Counted from the first letter of the stretch, positions 10,344 through 18,964 are shown. The stretch: DNA of 64,000 bases from Streptomyces sp. JJ66 (GCF_019303495.1 NZ_JAEVFI010000023.1:1-64000), one strand, 5' to 3'. A program made the numbers and translations. The notes: a model not told the origin generated them from the sequence alone.

Positions 10344-10610
10344 TAGCTCAATCCTTCCCAGTGGTCTTCCAGCCTGGTGGGGGTTTCCCTTTCGGGGAAG
10401 AAAGACGTGCGGCGGCAGGCCAGTGGGCGGCTGCGTGCGGCGGAGGCTACGGGCGAAGAGCTCACCGCGTTGAGCGAGCGGGCCATCCGCGACGACGATC
10501 CCCGCAGCTCCTGCGCCACCCCTTTCTGTGGCCCTGCCGAGCGGAGGAGGCCGACGTATCCTGGAAGTGCCCCAGGGCATGCGCTCATTGGCTTGCAGAG
10601 GGAGAATCGC

Positions 10611-11504
10611 ATGGTGCGCCAGATCGTCGCTGGAGTGGACGGGTCCCCGGAAAGCACTGCCGCGGCGGCATGGGCCGCTCGGGAGGCGGTCAGCGAAAAC
10701 GTTCCGCTGAGACTGGTCCACGCCTCGCGCGGTCCGGTGGGCGGCACCAAGCGGCACCTGGCCAAAGAGATGCTGGTGCACGTTCAGACCCAGTTGCTCG
10801 AAACCCATCCCTCGCTGGACATCACGACCCGGATGGCGGAGGGTTCCGCCACGGACGCGCTGCTGGAGGAGGCCCGGGAAGCGGCCTTGCTGGTACTCGG
10901 TTCCCGGGGGATCGGAACGCTCGTCGGCTTTCTGACCGGCTCCGTCTCCCTGCGCACGATCGGCAAGGCACCCTGCCCCGTGGTCCTCGTGCGATCCGGG
11001 CACGCGGACCACGAGGCGCAGGAGCCAGACCCGTCAGGAGCGCCGTCAGCCGTCACCCGGGGCCGGCCCGTCGTGCTCGCTCTGGATCTCCCCGCCCCGG
11101 GTGAGGAACTGGCGGAGTTCGCCTTCCAGTTCGCCGCGCGCCACGGTGCGAAGCTCAGCATCGTCCACGCGTCGCCAAGCGCCCCCGTCTACCCGTACGC
11201 CTCCGGTATCCCGTCCATGATGATGGAAATCGAAGATCTGGAGCGGGAGGAGCGAGAGGAGGCGGCACGTCTCCTCAACGAGGCTCTTGAACCGTTGCGG
11301 GCACGGTATCCCGGGGTGGAGGCAGCGGTGACGGCGCAAACGGGTACGGCGGGACACCTGCTCGTCGAGGCGGCGCGGGAAGCCGGACTCCTGGTGGTGG
11401 GCCGGAAGATCCGTGACTCCGTCGTCGGCCCCCACACGGGCCACGTCGCCCACGCCGTCCTGCACCACGCCCCGTCACCGGTCGCGGTGGTACCGCACCA
11501 CTGA
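10611..11504 (+). CDS. Universal stress protein, tandem UspA domains
   Basis: A 297-aa protein of two UspA domains. The first starts IVAGVDGSPESTAAA with signature VLGSRGIGTLVG near residues 100-111; the second starts VVLALDLPAPGEELA near 155 and is more divergent, since the expected GS(D/S)GS phosphate loop is replaced by VVGRKIRDSVVG near 265. ATP binding in the second half may thus be weakened. ATG 10611 has AGGGAGA upstream. It differs clearly from the UspA at 4054, so this is not a recent duplicate. Confidence 0.88.
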   Translation: MVRQIVAGVDGSPESTAAAAWAAREAVSENVPLRLVHASRGPVGGTKRHLAKEMLVHVQTQLLETHPSLDITTRMAEGSATDALLEEAREAALLVLGSRGIGTLVGFLTGSVSLRTIGKAPCPVVLVRSGHADHEAQEPDPSGAPSAVTRGRPVVLALDLPAPGEELAEFAFQFAARHGAKLSIVHASPSAPVYPYASGIPSMMMEIEDLEREEREEAARLLNEALEPLRARYPGVEAAVTAQTGTAGHLLVEAAREAGLLVVGRKIRDSVVGPHTGHVAHAVLHHAPSPVAVVPHH

Positions 11505-11693
11505 CGGGCTGCCGCCAGGGAGGAGCCGCCTGGCCGGTGTCGGTGCCTCACCGCACGCGGCCAGCGCGGCGTGGCCTGCCGCTTCCGCCGCCGGGAAGGA
11601 ACGCGCCGACGCGTCACCGCACCGGCGGAATCGTCCGGCGGGCACCCCGTGGCGGTCGGGCCGCGCGGGGTGGAGTAGAGTTCTCTTCACCGA

Positions 11694-11770
11694 CGCGGGG
11701 TGGAGCAGCTCGGTAGCTCGCTGGGCTCATAACCCAGAGGTCGCAGGTTCAAATCCTGTCCCCGCTACCA
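11694..11770 (+). tRNA. Initiator tRNA (tRNA-fMet, anticodon CAT)
   Basis: Anticodon loop CTCATAA is flanked by three consecutive GGG/CCC pairs, and the first base pair is mismatched (C1 opposite T72). Both are hallmarks of bacterial initiator tRNA. T arm GCAGG-TTCAAAT-CCTGT is intact, and CCA is encoded at 11768-11770. A -10-like TAGAGT lies about 20 bp upstream. Confidence 0.96.
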
Positions 11771-11909
11771 AGGCGGCCCGGCGCACCAGCGCCGGGCCGC
11801 ACCTTTTGGCCCAGCCGTGCCCACATCGGTGCGTGCGCCAGGGGGCACCTCGCGGCCCGCGCGGGCGTGGTGGCCCGGGCGAGGGCCGCCCGGCGGTGAC
11901 ACTGACGCC

Positions 11910-13139
11910 GTGATCTTCGTGCCCGCCGCCGTGACCGCCGTCCTCGCCCTGCTCGGTCCGCCCGCGCCGCCTGAGCCCCCGGCACCGCCTGCTGCCGGGT
12001 GGTCCGCGCCCGCGCCGCCCGCTGCCGCGTTGCCTGGGTCTGCGGTGCCCGGGGCCGGGGCTGCGGCGTCCCCTTCCTCCGGGTCCGGCCAGCCCGCGCC
12101 GTCGTGTACGGAATCCGTGCCGTTCGCGCAGCGTACGGAAGGGTACCGGGGGTTTCGGATTCCGGCTGTGGTGCGGGCCGGGGGCGCGGTGGTGGCGTTC
12201 GCCGAGGGACGCAAGGACAGCCTCGCGGACGACGGTGACATCGACGTCGTCGCCCGGCGCTCGCTGGACGGCGGCTGCACGTGGGGGCCGCTGCGGGTGG
12301 TGGCCGACATGGGCCGGGACACCATCGGCAACCCCGCGCCCGTCGTGCACCCCGGCACCGGGCGGCTGACGCTGCTGACCAGCCGCAACGAGCACGGCGT
12401 CATGGCGCACCGCCGGGTCTACGTCCAGCACAGCGACGACGCCGGGCGCACGTTCAGCACGCCGCGCGAGATCACCGGGCAGGTTAAGCCCGACCACTGG
12501 AACTGGTACGGCACCGGGCCAGGCCACGCCATCGCCCTGCGGCACGGGCCGCACGCTGGACGCCTGCTCGTCCCGGGCAACCACAGCTACCTGCCGCCCG
12601 GCTCCTCGGCGTACCGCTCCGGGGCGCACGCGCTCTACAGCGACGACGCGGGCACCACCTGGCACCTCGGTTACGTCGCCCAACCCTCCGGGGACGCCCT
12701 TCGGTTGAGTGAGAACACGCTGACCGAGCTGCCCGACGGCCGGATCTACACCAACGTCCGCGACGACGGTGGTACCGCGCCCGCCACCCGTGCCGACGCC
12801 TACCTCGCCCCCGGCGGCGGGCGCCTGCTCAGCCCCTACCGCCCCGAACCCGGCCTGACCGGCCCCGTCGTGCAGGGCAGCACCCTGTGGGCCGGTGACC
12901 GCCTCGTCTACTCCGGCCCGGCCGACCCGGGCGCCCGCCGCGACCTCACCCTCCGCGTCAGCACTGACCACGGCCACACCTGGCATCCCGGGCCACGCCT
13001 GACCTCCGGCCCGTCCGCCTACTCCGACCTCGTCCTGCTCGCCCCGGACACGCTCGGCGTGCTGCACGAGGCGGGTACCAGGTCGCCGTACGAATCCCTC
13101 ACCCTCACCCGCGTCCCGGTCTCCCAGCTCACCGGGTGA
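11910..13139 (+). CDS. Secreted exo-alpha-sialidase (GH33)
   Basis: A 409-aa protein starting at GTG 11910. The start begins a hydrophobic signal sequence (VIFVPAAVTAVLALLG), followed by a Pro/Ala linker. The catalytic propeller carries the FRIP motif (GFRIPAVV near residues 82-89), the general-acid region FAEGRKDSLADDGDID, and four Asp boxes of the S-x-D-x-G-x-T-(F/W) type near residues 116, 175, 245 and 355. GH33 enzymes release terminal sialic acids from glycans outside the cell. No lectin or wall anchor is attached. The start is set by the signal peptide; no strong ribosome site is seen. The 3' end overlaps the DUF397 gene by 11 bp, tail to tail. Confidence 0.88.
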   Translation: MIFVPAAVTAVLALLGPPAPPEPPAPPAAGWSAPAPPAAALPGSAVPGAGAAASPSSGSGQPAPSCTESVPFAQRTEGYRGFRIPAVVRAGGAVVAFAEGRKDSLADDGDIDVVARRSLDGGCTWGPLRVVADMGRDTIGNPAPVVHPGTGRLTLLTSRNEHGVMAHRRVYVQHSDDAGRTFSTPREITGQVKPDHWNWYGTGPGHAIALRHGPHAGRLLVPGNHSYLPPGSSAYRSGAHALYSDDAGTTWHLGYVAQPSGDALRLSENTLTELPDGRIYTNVRDDGGTAPATRADAYLAPGGGRLLSPYRPEPGLTGPVVQGSTLWAGDRLVYSGPADPGARRDLTLRVSTDHGHTWHPGPRLTSGPSAYSDLVLLAPDTLGVLHEAGTRSPYESLTLTRVPVSQLTG

Positions 13140-13437
13140 CGGCGGCTCCGGTGACGCCCGCCCCTACCGCCGTAGGTGTACGCCCAGCGTGGCGGCTCTT
13201 GATCGCACGGAGGAAGCCGCGCATGCGGGCGGCGTCGGTGATGAGCACGGTGGCCGGATCGGCGCTCTCGCGGAGGACGAGGGAGGGACCGGCCGTCTGC
13301 CCCAGCTCGACGCACGCGTTTCCTTCCGCGCAGCGGGAAGACCGCTGCCAGGCGGACGCCTCTTCGCCAGTCATGGCCAGCTCGACGCAGGAACTGCCTT
13401 CGCCGCAGTAGGAAGACCGTTGCCAGGAGGGGTGCAC
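13129..13437 (-). CDS. DUF397 protein with duplicated N-terminal motif
   Basis: A 102-aa protein. The DUF397 core spans residues 30-87 (WQRSSRCAEGNACVEL ... LRESADPATVLITDAARM). A near-copy of the first motif, WQRSSYCGEGSSCVEL, precedes it at residues 5-20, so the N-terminus looks internally duplicated. DUF397 proteins are normally encoded beside an XRE regulator and an anti-sigma-type ATPase and influence Streptomyces development. Here those partners are missing, apart from the ATPase-like remnant at 13461. Start GTG 13437 has AAGGAG 8 nt upstream. The C-terminus overlaps the sialidase gene. Confidence 0.85.
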   Translation of the reverse strand: MHPSWQRSSYCGEGSSCVELAMTGEEASAWQRSSRCAEGNACVELGQTAGPSLVLRESADPATVLITDAARMRGFLRAIKSRHAGRTPTAVGAGVTGAAVTR

Positions 13438-13460
13438 AGATGAACTCCTTCACCGCTCGG

Positions 13461-13570
13461 TTGCGGGCTGGGGCGCGCATCTGGTGGGAGATGACGTGTT
13501 CGGGCTGCGCGGGAAGGTGGTGTGGGTGGAGCTGTCCCGGGCGCGGGCGGACTTCGTCGTGGCGGCGTAG
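13461..13570 (+). pseudogene. Probable C-terminal remnant of a HATPase_c regulatory kinase
   Basis: One frame ending at TAG 13568 reads GWGAHLVGDDVFGLRGKVVWVELS. This resembles the C-terminal block (xRWG...GKxVWxEL) of SpoIIAB-like ATPases that accompany DUF397 genes. There is no start and no upstream ATPase motif, so it can only be a remnant. Resemblance rests on a short stretch. Confidence 0.4.
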
Positions 13571-13693
13571 CGGCGTAGCGGCGTGCGGGGGGCGGGTGCC
13601 CGTTCGATGCGTTACCCCGCGTCGAGTGGGCACCCGGGCGAGGGAGACACTTCCGAGCGTCACGAAACCTGCGATCGTCAAGGAGAGAGAACG

Positions 13694-14212
13694 ATGGCCG
13701 AGCCCGACATCCCGATCGGCGCGCCGAGCGAGATCAGCATGGCGTGGAACACCGTCGCGAGCTTCGAGGCGTACGAGGAGGCCCAGGCCGCCGTCGATCA
13801 GCTCTCGGACGCGAAGTTCCCGGTCGAGCACCTGGACATCATCGGCTCCGACCTGCGGCTGGTGGAGCATGTCACCGGGCGCCTCACCCAGGGCAGCGCG
13901 GCAGCGGCCGGTGCGGCGAGCGGCGCCTGGTTCGGCCTGTTCATCGGCCTGCTGGTGGGCCTGTTCACGACGGGACCGGCGTGGCTGGGGCTCATCCTGG
14001 GCGGCGTCCTCATCGGTGCCGTGTGGGGCGCGATCTTCGGCTTCGTCTCGCACGCCGTGACGGGAGGACGCCGGGACTTCTCCTCCCAGCGCAGCCTCGT
14101 CGCCGCCCGCTACGACGTCGTCGCCCGGGGCGGCCACGCGGAGGAGGCCCGCACCGCGCTGGCCCGCGCCCGTGCCCAGGCCGGGACGGACACCGGCAAC
14201 ACCGCGTACTGA
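13694..14212 (+). CDS. General stress protein, YflT/GSP17M type membrane protein
   Basis: A 172-aa protein with N-terminal GSP17M-like fold (VASFEAYEEAQAAVDQLSDA, residues 16-35). A glycine-rich membrane hairpin follows at residues ~78-118 (WFGLFIGLLVGLF ... LILGGVLIGAVWGAIFGF), then a soluble C-terminus. Family members are induced by general stress; the mechanism is unknown. ATG 13694 with AAGGAGAG upstream is clearly better than earlier in-frame codons. It stands alone. Confidence 0.8.
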   Translation: MAEPDIPIGAPSEISMAWNTVASFEAYEEAQAAVDQLSDAKFPVEHLDIIGSDLRLVEHVTGRLTQGSAAAAGAASGAWFGLFIGLLVGLFTTGPAWLGLILGGVLIGAVWGAIFGFVSHAVTGGRRDFSSQRSLVAARYDVVARGGHAEEARTALARARAQAGTDTGNTAY

Positions 14213-14339
14213 GGCGCCCCGGGTATCTCAACCCGCCGTGCGGCAGGGGCGTGCGTCCCCTGCCGCGCCCCGGTGACCCGCCTGGGTCCGCTGCCGCGCG
14301 CAGCCCCCGTCGCCGCCCAGCCGGGGTGCGTGCTGGGGG

Positions 14340-15806
14340 CTACGCGTGGCGCAGGGCGTCGAGTTGGGTGAGGAACCAGGTCTGGGGTGGGAGGGCTGTG
14401 GCGGCGGTGGCCAGGCGCTTGGTGCGGGCGGCGCGTTCCTCCGGCGGCAGGGACAGCGCGGTGTGCAGGGCGGCGGCGGTGTCGGCGATGTCGTAGGGGT
14501 TGACCAGAATGGCGTCTTCGGCCAGCTCGGCGGCGGCCCCGGCCTCGCGGGAGAGGACCAGCGCGCAGCCCGCGTCGGAGACGACCGGGACCTCCTTGGC
14601 CACCAGGTTCATGCCGTCCCGGATCGGGTTGACCAGGGCGACGTCGGCCAGCCGGTACGCGGCCAGCGAGCGGGCGAAGTCGTCCTTGACGTGCAGGACG
14701 ACCGGCCGCCACGACTCCGTGCCGAACTCCGCGTTGATCTGCTCGGCGACGCGGGAGACCTCCTCGGTGTACCGGCGGTAGACGGTGAGGTCCTGGCGCG
14801 AGGGGTAGGCGAACGCCACGTGGACGACGCGGCCGCGCCACTGGGGGTGCTCCGCCAGCAGGCGCCGGTAGGCGTGCAGGCCGCGCACGATGTTCTTCGA
14901 CAGCTCCGTGCGGTCCACGCGCACGATCGTGCGCCGCGGCGTGCCGGTGTCGTCCGCGCCGATCTGCTCCCGCAGCGCGGCCATGCGCTCGGCGACGTCG
15001 TCCCGGTGGGCGCGCTCGCGCAGGAACTCGGCGTCGGCGCCGAGACCGTGCACGCCGATCCGCGTGGTGCGCCCCTCGCAGGTGACGCGCAGCTCGCCGT
15101 CGGCCCAGTCGGTGCCTTCGACGCGGGCGCCCAGCACGTCGGCACAGCACGCGGCGAACGCCTCGGCCCAGCGGCGGGTGAGGAACGCGGCCCGGTCGGC
15201 GCCGAGGATGCCGCGCAGCACGGCGGCGGCGACGGCGTCGGGCAGCAGCCGGTAGTAGTCCGGCGGCGCCCACGGGGTGTGCGAGAAGTGGCCGATGCGC
15301 AGGTCAGGGCGGCGCTCACGGAGCAGCGCGGGGACGAGGGTGAGGTGGTAGTCCTGCACGAGGACGGCCGCGCCCTGCTCGGCGTCCCGGGCGAGCGCGT
15401 CCGCGAACGCCGCGTTGTACGCCTCGTAGGACCCCCACTGCTGTTCGAACGCGGTGTCGAACGCGGGTTCCAGCGGCGTCTGGTAGAGCAGGTGGTGGAC
15501 GAACCACAGCACCGAGTTGGCGACACCGTTGTAGGCGTCGGCGAACGTGTCGGCGTCGATGTCGAGCATGCGGACGCGCTGGCCGCCGGTGTCCTCGGCG
15601 GGCAGCATCCCCTCCGCGCGGCGGGCCGCCGCGCGGTCGCCGTCACCGAGCGCGGCGCACACCCACACGGCGTCCGCGTCCGGACCGATCGCCGACAAGC
15701 CCGACACCAGGCCGCCACCGCCGCGTCTGGCGGTCAGCGTGCCGTCCTCGGCGACGGAGTAGGACACCGGGCCCCGATTGGAGGCGACGAGAACCTGGGA
15801 GACCAT
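14340..15806 (-). CDS. otsA: GT20 glycosyltransferase, trehalose-6-phosphate synthase-like
   Basis: A 488-aa GT20 protein with N-terminal LVASNRGP glycine loop, QDYHL near residue 155, GHFSHTPWAPP near 178, the GDGMNLVAKE-type block (RDGMNLVAKE) near 388 and VLSREAGAA near 410. OtsA joins UDP- or GDP-glucose to glucose-6-phosphate to form trehalose-6-phosphate. The loop that is VDRLDYTKG in classical OtsA reads VDRTELSKN here (near residue 296), so the acceptor or donor may differ. ATG 15806 (MVSQVLVASN) is preferred over 15839. It is cotranscribed direction-wise with the GpgS-like gene upstream. The gene symbol is given by homology only. Confidence 0.78.
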   Translation of the reverse strand: MVSQVLVASNRGPVSYSVAEDGTLTARRGGGGLVSGLSAIGPDADAVWVCAALGDGDRAAARRAEGMLPAEDTGGQRVRMLDIDADTFADAYNGVANSVLWFVHHLLYQTPLEPAFDTAFEQQWGSYEAYNAAFADALARDAEQGAAVLVQDYHLTLVPALLRERRPDLRIGHFSHTPWAPPDYYRLLPDAVAAAVLRGILGADRAAFLTRRWAEAFAACCADVLGARVEGTDWADGELRVTCEGRTTRIGVHGLGADAEFLRERAHRDDVAERMAALREQIGADDTGTPRRTIVRVDRTELSKNIVRGLHAYRRLLAEHPQWRGRVVHVAFAYPSRQDLTVYRRYTEEVSRVAEQINAEFGTESWRPVVLHVKDDFARSLAAYRLADVALVNPIRDGMNLVAKEVPVVSDAGCALVLSREAGAAAELAEDAILVNPYDIADTAAALHTALSLPPEERAARTKRLATAATALPPQTWFLTQLDALRHA

Positions 15807-15908
15807 GCGGCGAGCGTATCCGGAACCGGGGTTGTTCAAACGACCGTGCGGTTTTGGCCAGCGGGCGGGAGGGTTTGCAGCTGGCTGGCGCCGCCCGCCG
15901 CCGGGTGG

Positions 15909-16868
15909 TTACGCCACCGCGTGGGCCGAGGCGTACTCCGGGACCGTGCCCATGGGAGGCCGTTCGACCGTGTCCACGCGGTGGGTGCGGGGGGCGAAGC
16001 CGCCCTCGGGGACGCGGTCGAACTGGGTCAGCTCGGGCCGGGTCAGGGGGGCGCCGGCGAGCCGGAGCTGTGCGGTGCGGTAGATCGCGGCGGCCATGCG
16101 GCCCAGCGCCTGCCCGTCCTGGTTGCGGTGTTTGCGGACGCCGACGTCCACCTGGGCCAGGGCGTCCAGGCCGACGGTGTGCAGCGAGTCCACCAGCAGC
16201 GCCAGTTCGACGCCGTAGCCGACGGGGAACGGCATGCGCTCCAGCAGCGAGCGCCGGGCCGCGTACTCCCCGCCCAGTGGCTGGACGAAACCGGCCAGGC
16301 GCGGCCAGTGCAGGTTCAGCAGCGGGCGCGCGACCAGCTCCGTCACCCGGCCGCCGCCCGCCGGGCTGTCCCCGAGCGGCCGGTCGTACATGCCCTTGAC
16401 CAGCTGCACCGAGGGCTCGGTCAGCAGCGGGCCGACGATGCCGGAGACGAAGGCGGAACGGAAGTCGCGCAGGTCGGCGTCGATGAAGCAGACGATTTCG
16501 CCGCTGGTGGCCAGCAGGGAGCGCCAGAGCACCTCGCCCTTGCCCGGCACCGGCGGTATCCGTGGCAACAGGGAGTCGCGGTGCACCACCTTGGCCCCGG
16601 CCGCGGCGGCCACGTCGCCGGTGCGGTCGGTGGAACCGGAGTCAACGACGACCAGCTCGTCCACCAGGGGCACCTCCGACGTCATCAGCTCGGCCTTGAT
16701 ACAGGCGACGATGTCGCCGACGGTGGCCTCCTCGTTCAGCGCGGGCAGGACGACGCTCACGCTGCCGCGCGCGCCCGCCGCCCGCTTGGCGTCCAGCAGG
16801 CGCGCCAGCGGACGGTCTGCGGCGCTCCAGGAGCGCCGGTGCAGCCAGCTGTTGACCTCGTCCAGCAC
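15909..16868 (-). CDS. gpgS: Glucosyl-3-phosphoglycerate synthase-like GT (GT81)
   Basis: A 319-aa GT-A enzyme. The nucleotide-binding start VVLPALNEEATVG is near residues 38-50, VVVDSGSTDRT near 76-86 and the metal site DADLRDF near 129-135. The sequence continues with the GpgS-type blocks LVKGMYDRP and GGGRVTELVARPLLN. GpgS makes glucosyl-3-phosphoglycerate from an NDP-glucose, the first step to glucosylglycerate or methylglucose lipopolysaccharides. Start GTG 16868 is supported by AGGAGG 6 nt upstream; longer in-frame extensions are not conserved. It is divergent from thrC. With the GT20 gene next to it, this suggests a compatible-solute locus. Confidence 0.85.
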   Translation of the reverse strand: MLDEVNSWLHRRSWSAADRPLARLLDAKRAAGARGSVSVVLPALNEEATVGDIVACIKAELMTSEVPLVDELVVVDSGSTDRTGDVAAAAGAKVVHRDSLLPRIPPVPGKGEVLWRSLLATSGEIVCFIDADLRDFRSAFVSGIVGPLLTEPSVQLVKGMYDRPLGDSPAGGGRVTELVARPLLNLHWPRLAGFVQPLGGEYAARRSLLERMPFPVGYGVELALLVDSLHTVGLDALAQVDVGVRKHRNQDGQALGRMAAAIYRTAQLRLAGAPLTRPELTQFDRVPEGGFAPRTHRVDTVERPPMGTVPEYASAHAVA

Positions 16869-17025
16869 GAATCGCCTCCTGGGGATCATCCGCGGACGCC
16901 CCGTCTCGCGGTTCGGACGACCCCGTCCAGCGTCAGGGGTGTCGGTTACAGTCTTGAACAGCGCACGGGAACTCCGCATGTCGGGGCCCGGCGTTCGCCA
17001 CAAACGCGCTGGTAAGGCGCCATAG

Positions 17026-17182
17026 AGCTCATCCAGAGGGGCAGAGGGAACGGCCCGTTGAAGCCCCGGCAACCCTCCCGCGCGTCATGCCGCCATTCCG
17101 GTTCTTCTCCGGAGGCGCAGCCGCCGTGGGGAAGGTGCCAATTCCGTCCCACGGCGAAGGTCGCCGTTTGGGGAAGATGAGG
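17026..17182 (+). ncRNA. SAM-I (S-box) riboswitch upstream of thrC
   Basis: The leader shows the S-box core in order: CTCATCCAGAGGGGCAGAGG (17028-17047), ACGGCCC, GAAGCCCCGGCAACC (17060-17074), a variable P3 hairpin, AAGGTGCCAATTCC (17132-17145), a P4 hairpin and GGAAGATGAGG (17172-17182). CTCATC (17028-17033) and GATGAG (17176-17181) form P1. SAM binding closes P1 right before GGAGAAAGG, the ribosome-site region of thrC, so translational control is likely; no separate terminator hairpin with T-run is visible. Confidence 0.9.
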
Positions 17183-17200
17183 AGAAAGGGCCTCGCCTCC

Positions 17201-18550
17201 ATGGCCGTGAACACGGTTGCAAGCACCACAGACGCCACTGGCTCTGCCGACAGCACCGCACCCACCACCCCTGGCGCCACCGCCGCCACACCCACCTCCG
17301 GGGTAGCGCTCGGCCCGGCCGTCGCGCTGTCCTGCCGGGAGTGCGGCGAGCGCGTCCCGCTCGGCCCCCACTTCGCCTGCGTGGCCTGTTTCGGCCCGCT
17401 GGAGATCGCCTACGAGCTGCCGACCGGGGACGCCGAAGCGCTGCGCCAGCGCATCGAGGCGGGCCCGAACAGCATCTGGCGGTACGCGCCGCTGCTGCCC
17501 GTTCCGGCGGACGTGGCGGACAAGCCGAACGTGAACCCCGGGTTCACCCGGCTGGTGCGCGCCGACAACCTGGCCCGCGAGCTGGGCGTCACCGGTGAGC
17601 TGCACGTCAAGGACGACTCCGGCAACCCGACGCACTCCTTCAAGGACCGCGTCGTCGCCATCGCCGTCGAGGCCGCCCGCGCCTTCGGTTTCACCACCCT
17701 GTCCTGTTCCTCCACCGGCAACCTGGCCGGCGCGGTGGGCGCCGCCGCCGCCCGCGCGGGCCTGCGCAGCTGCGTGTTCATCCCGCACGACCTGGAGCAG
17801 GGCAAGGTCGTCATGGCCGCCGTCTACGGCGGTGACCTGGTGGGCATCGAGGGCACCTACGACGATGTGAACCGTTTTTGCAGCGAGCTGATCGGGGACC
17901 CGGCGGGCGAGGGCTGGGGCTTCGTCAACGTCAACCTGCGGCCTTACTACGCCGAGGGCTCCAAGACGCTGGCGTACGAGATCTGCGAGCAGCTCGGCTG
18001 GCGGCTGCCGGACCAGCTGGTCATCCCGATCGCGTCCGGCTCGCAGCTGACGAAGATCGACAAGGGGCTGCGCGAGCTGATCGAGCTGGGCCTGGTCGAG
18101 GACAAGCCGTACAAGATCTTCGGCGCCCAGGCCGAGGGCTGCTCGCCGGTCGCGCAGGCGTTCAAGGGCGGCCACGACGTGGTGCGCCCGGTGCGGCCGG
18201 ACACGATCGCCAAGTCGCTGGCCATCGGCAACCCGGCGGACGGCCCGTACGTGCTGGACATCGCCCGGCGCACCGGCGGCGCGGTGGAGGACGTCACCGA
18301 CGAGCAGGTGGTGGACGCGATCAAGCTGCTCGCCCGCACCGAGGGCATCTTCGCGGAGACGGCGGGCGGCGTGACCGTCGGCGTCACCCGCAAACTGATC
18401 GACAGCGGCCAGCTGGACCCGGCGCTGACCACGGTCGTCCTCAACACCGGTGACGGCCTGAAGACGCTGGACGCGGTGGCCCCCACGTCCCGCCCCACGG
18501 CCGTCATCCGCCCCTCGCTGGACGCCTTCCGCGACGCGGGCCTGGCCTGA
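17201..18550 (+). CDS. thrC: Threonine synthase
   Basis: A 449-aa PLP enzyme converting O-phosphohomoserine to threonine. A short low-complexity Thr/Ala N-terminus leads to a rubredoxin-like Cys motif (CRECG ... CVACF, residues ~45-68). The PLP lysine is in NPTHSFKDR near residue 147, the phosphate loop SSTGNLAGA near 168-176, and GSQLTKIDKG near 281. ATG 17201 follows the riboswitch leader; the ATG at 17177 lies inside the P1 helix and is unlikely. The leader lets SAM control this gene. CysO-like gene follows after 75 bp; the pair ends at a strong terminator (18933). Confidence 0.93.
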   Translation: MAVNTVASTTDATGSADSTAPTTPGATAATPTSGVALGPAVALSCRECGERVPLGPHFACVACFGPLEIAYELPTGDAEALRQRIEAGPNSIWRYAPLLPVPADVADKPNVNPGFTRLVRADNLARELGVTGELHVKDDSGNPTHSFKDRVVAIAVEAARAFGFTTLSCSSTGNLAGAVGAAAARAGLRSCVFIPHDLEQGKVVMAAVYGGDLVGIEGTYDDVNRFCSELIGDPAGEGWGFVNVNLRPYYAEGSKTLAYEICEQLGWRLPDQLVIPIASGSQLTKIDKGLRELIELGLVEDKPYKIFGAQAEGCSPVAQAFKGGHDVVRPVRPDTIAKSLAIGNPADGPYVLDIARRTGGAVEDVTDEQVVDAIKLLARTEGIFAETAGGVTVGVTRKLIDSGQLDPALTTVVLNTGDGLKTLDAVAPTSRPTAVIRPSLDAFRDAGLA

Positions 18551-18625
18551 CGGTCCGGCTCCCACGGCGTATCCCGCATTCCCCGCACGCGTCCCGCATC
18601 CCCGCACCCGACGAAGGAACCACCC

Positions 18626-18904
18626 ATGAGCGTCAACGTCCGCATCCCGACGATCCTGCGCACCTACACCGGCGGTCAGGCCGAGGTCACCGCCGAGGGC
18701 GCGACCCTGGGCGAGGTGTTGGCCCACCTGGAGCAGAGCCACAACGGCATCAGCGCCCGCGTCCTGGACGACCAGGGCAAGCTGCGCCGCTTCGTCAACG
18801 TCTACGTCAACGACGACGACGTCCGCTTCGCGGAGGGCCTGGCGACGCCGACGCCGGACGGCGCGGGCGTCTCCATCATCCCGGCGGTCGCGGGCGGCGC
18901 GTAA
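18626..18904 (+). CDS. MoaD/ThiS-type sulfur carrier, CysO-like
   Basis: A 92-aa ubiquitin-like protein of the MoaD/ThiS fold (VNVRIPTILRTYTGG ... VNVYVNDDDVRF), closest in layout to CysO, the thiocarboxylate donor in the alternative cysteine pathway. The conserved C-terminal di-glycine is present (AVAGG) but is followed by one extra Ala before the stop. It would have to be trimmed before activation. ATG with GAAGGA upstream. It is encoded behind thrC, as in other Streptomyces. No CysM or Mec protease gene is in the neighbourhood. Confidence 0.85.
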   Translation: MSVNVRIPTILRTYTGGQAEVTAEGATLGEVLAHLEQSHNGISARVLDDQGKLRRFVNVYVNDDDVRFAEGLATPTPDGAGVSIIPAVAGGA

Positions 18905-18932
18905 TCCGGCGTCCGTCGCACCCGTGGTCCTC

Positions 18933-18964
18933 AAGCGGCCCCGCCGGACCGGGTGGGGCCGCTT
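18933..18964 (+). terminator. Terminator of thrC-cysO operon
   Basis: Perfect 10-bp stem AAGCGGCCCC / GGGGCCGCTT with a 12-nt loop, 28 bp behind the stop. Confidence 0.75.

Noticed and set aside
11727..13067. Long minus-strand frame (446 codons) over the fMet tRNA and sialidase
   Set aside because: Antisense shadow caused by GC bias; no motifs, and the sialidase frame has clear Asp boxes.
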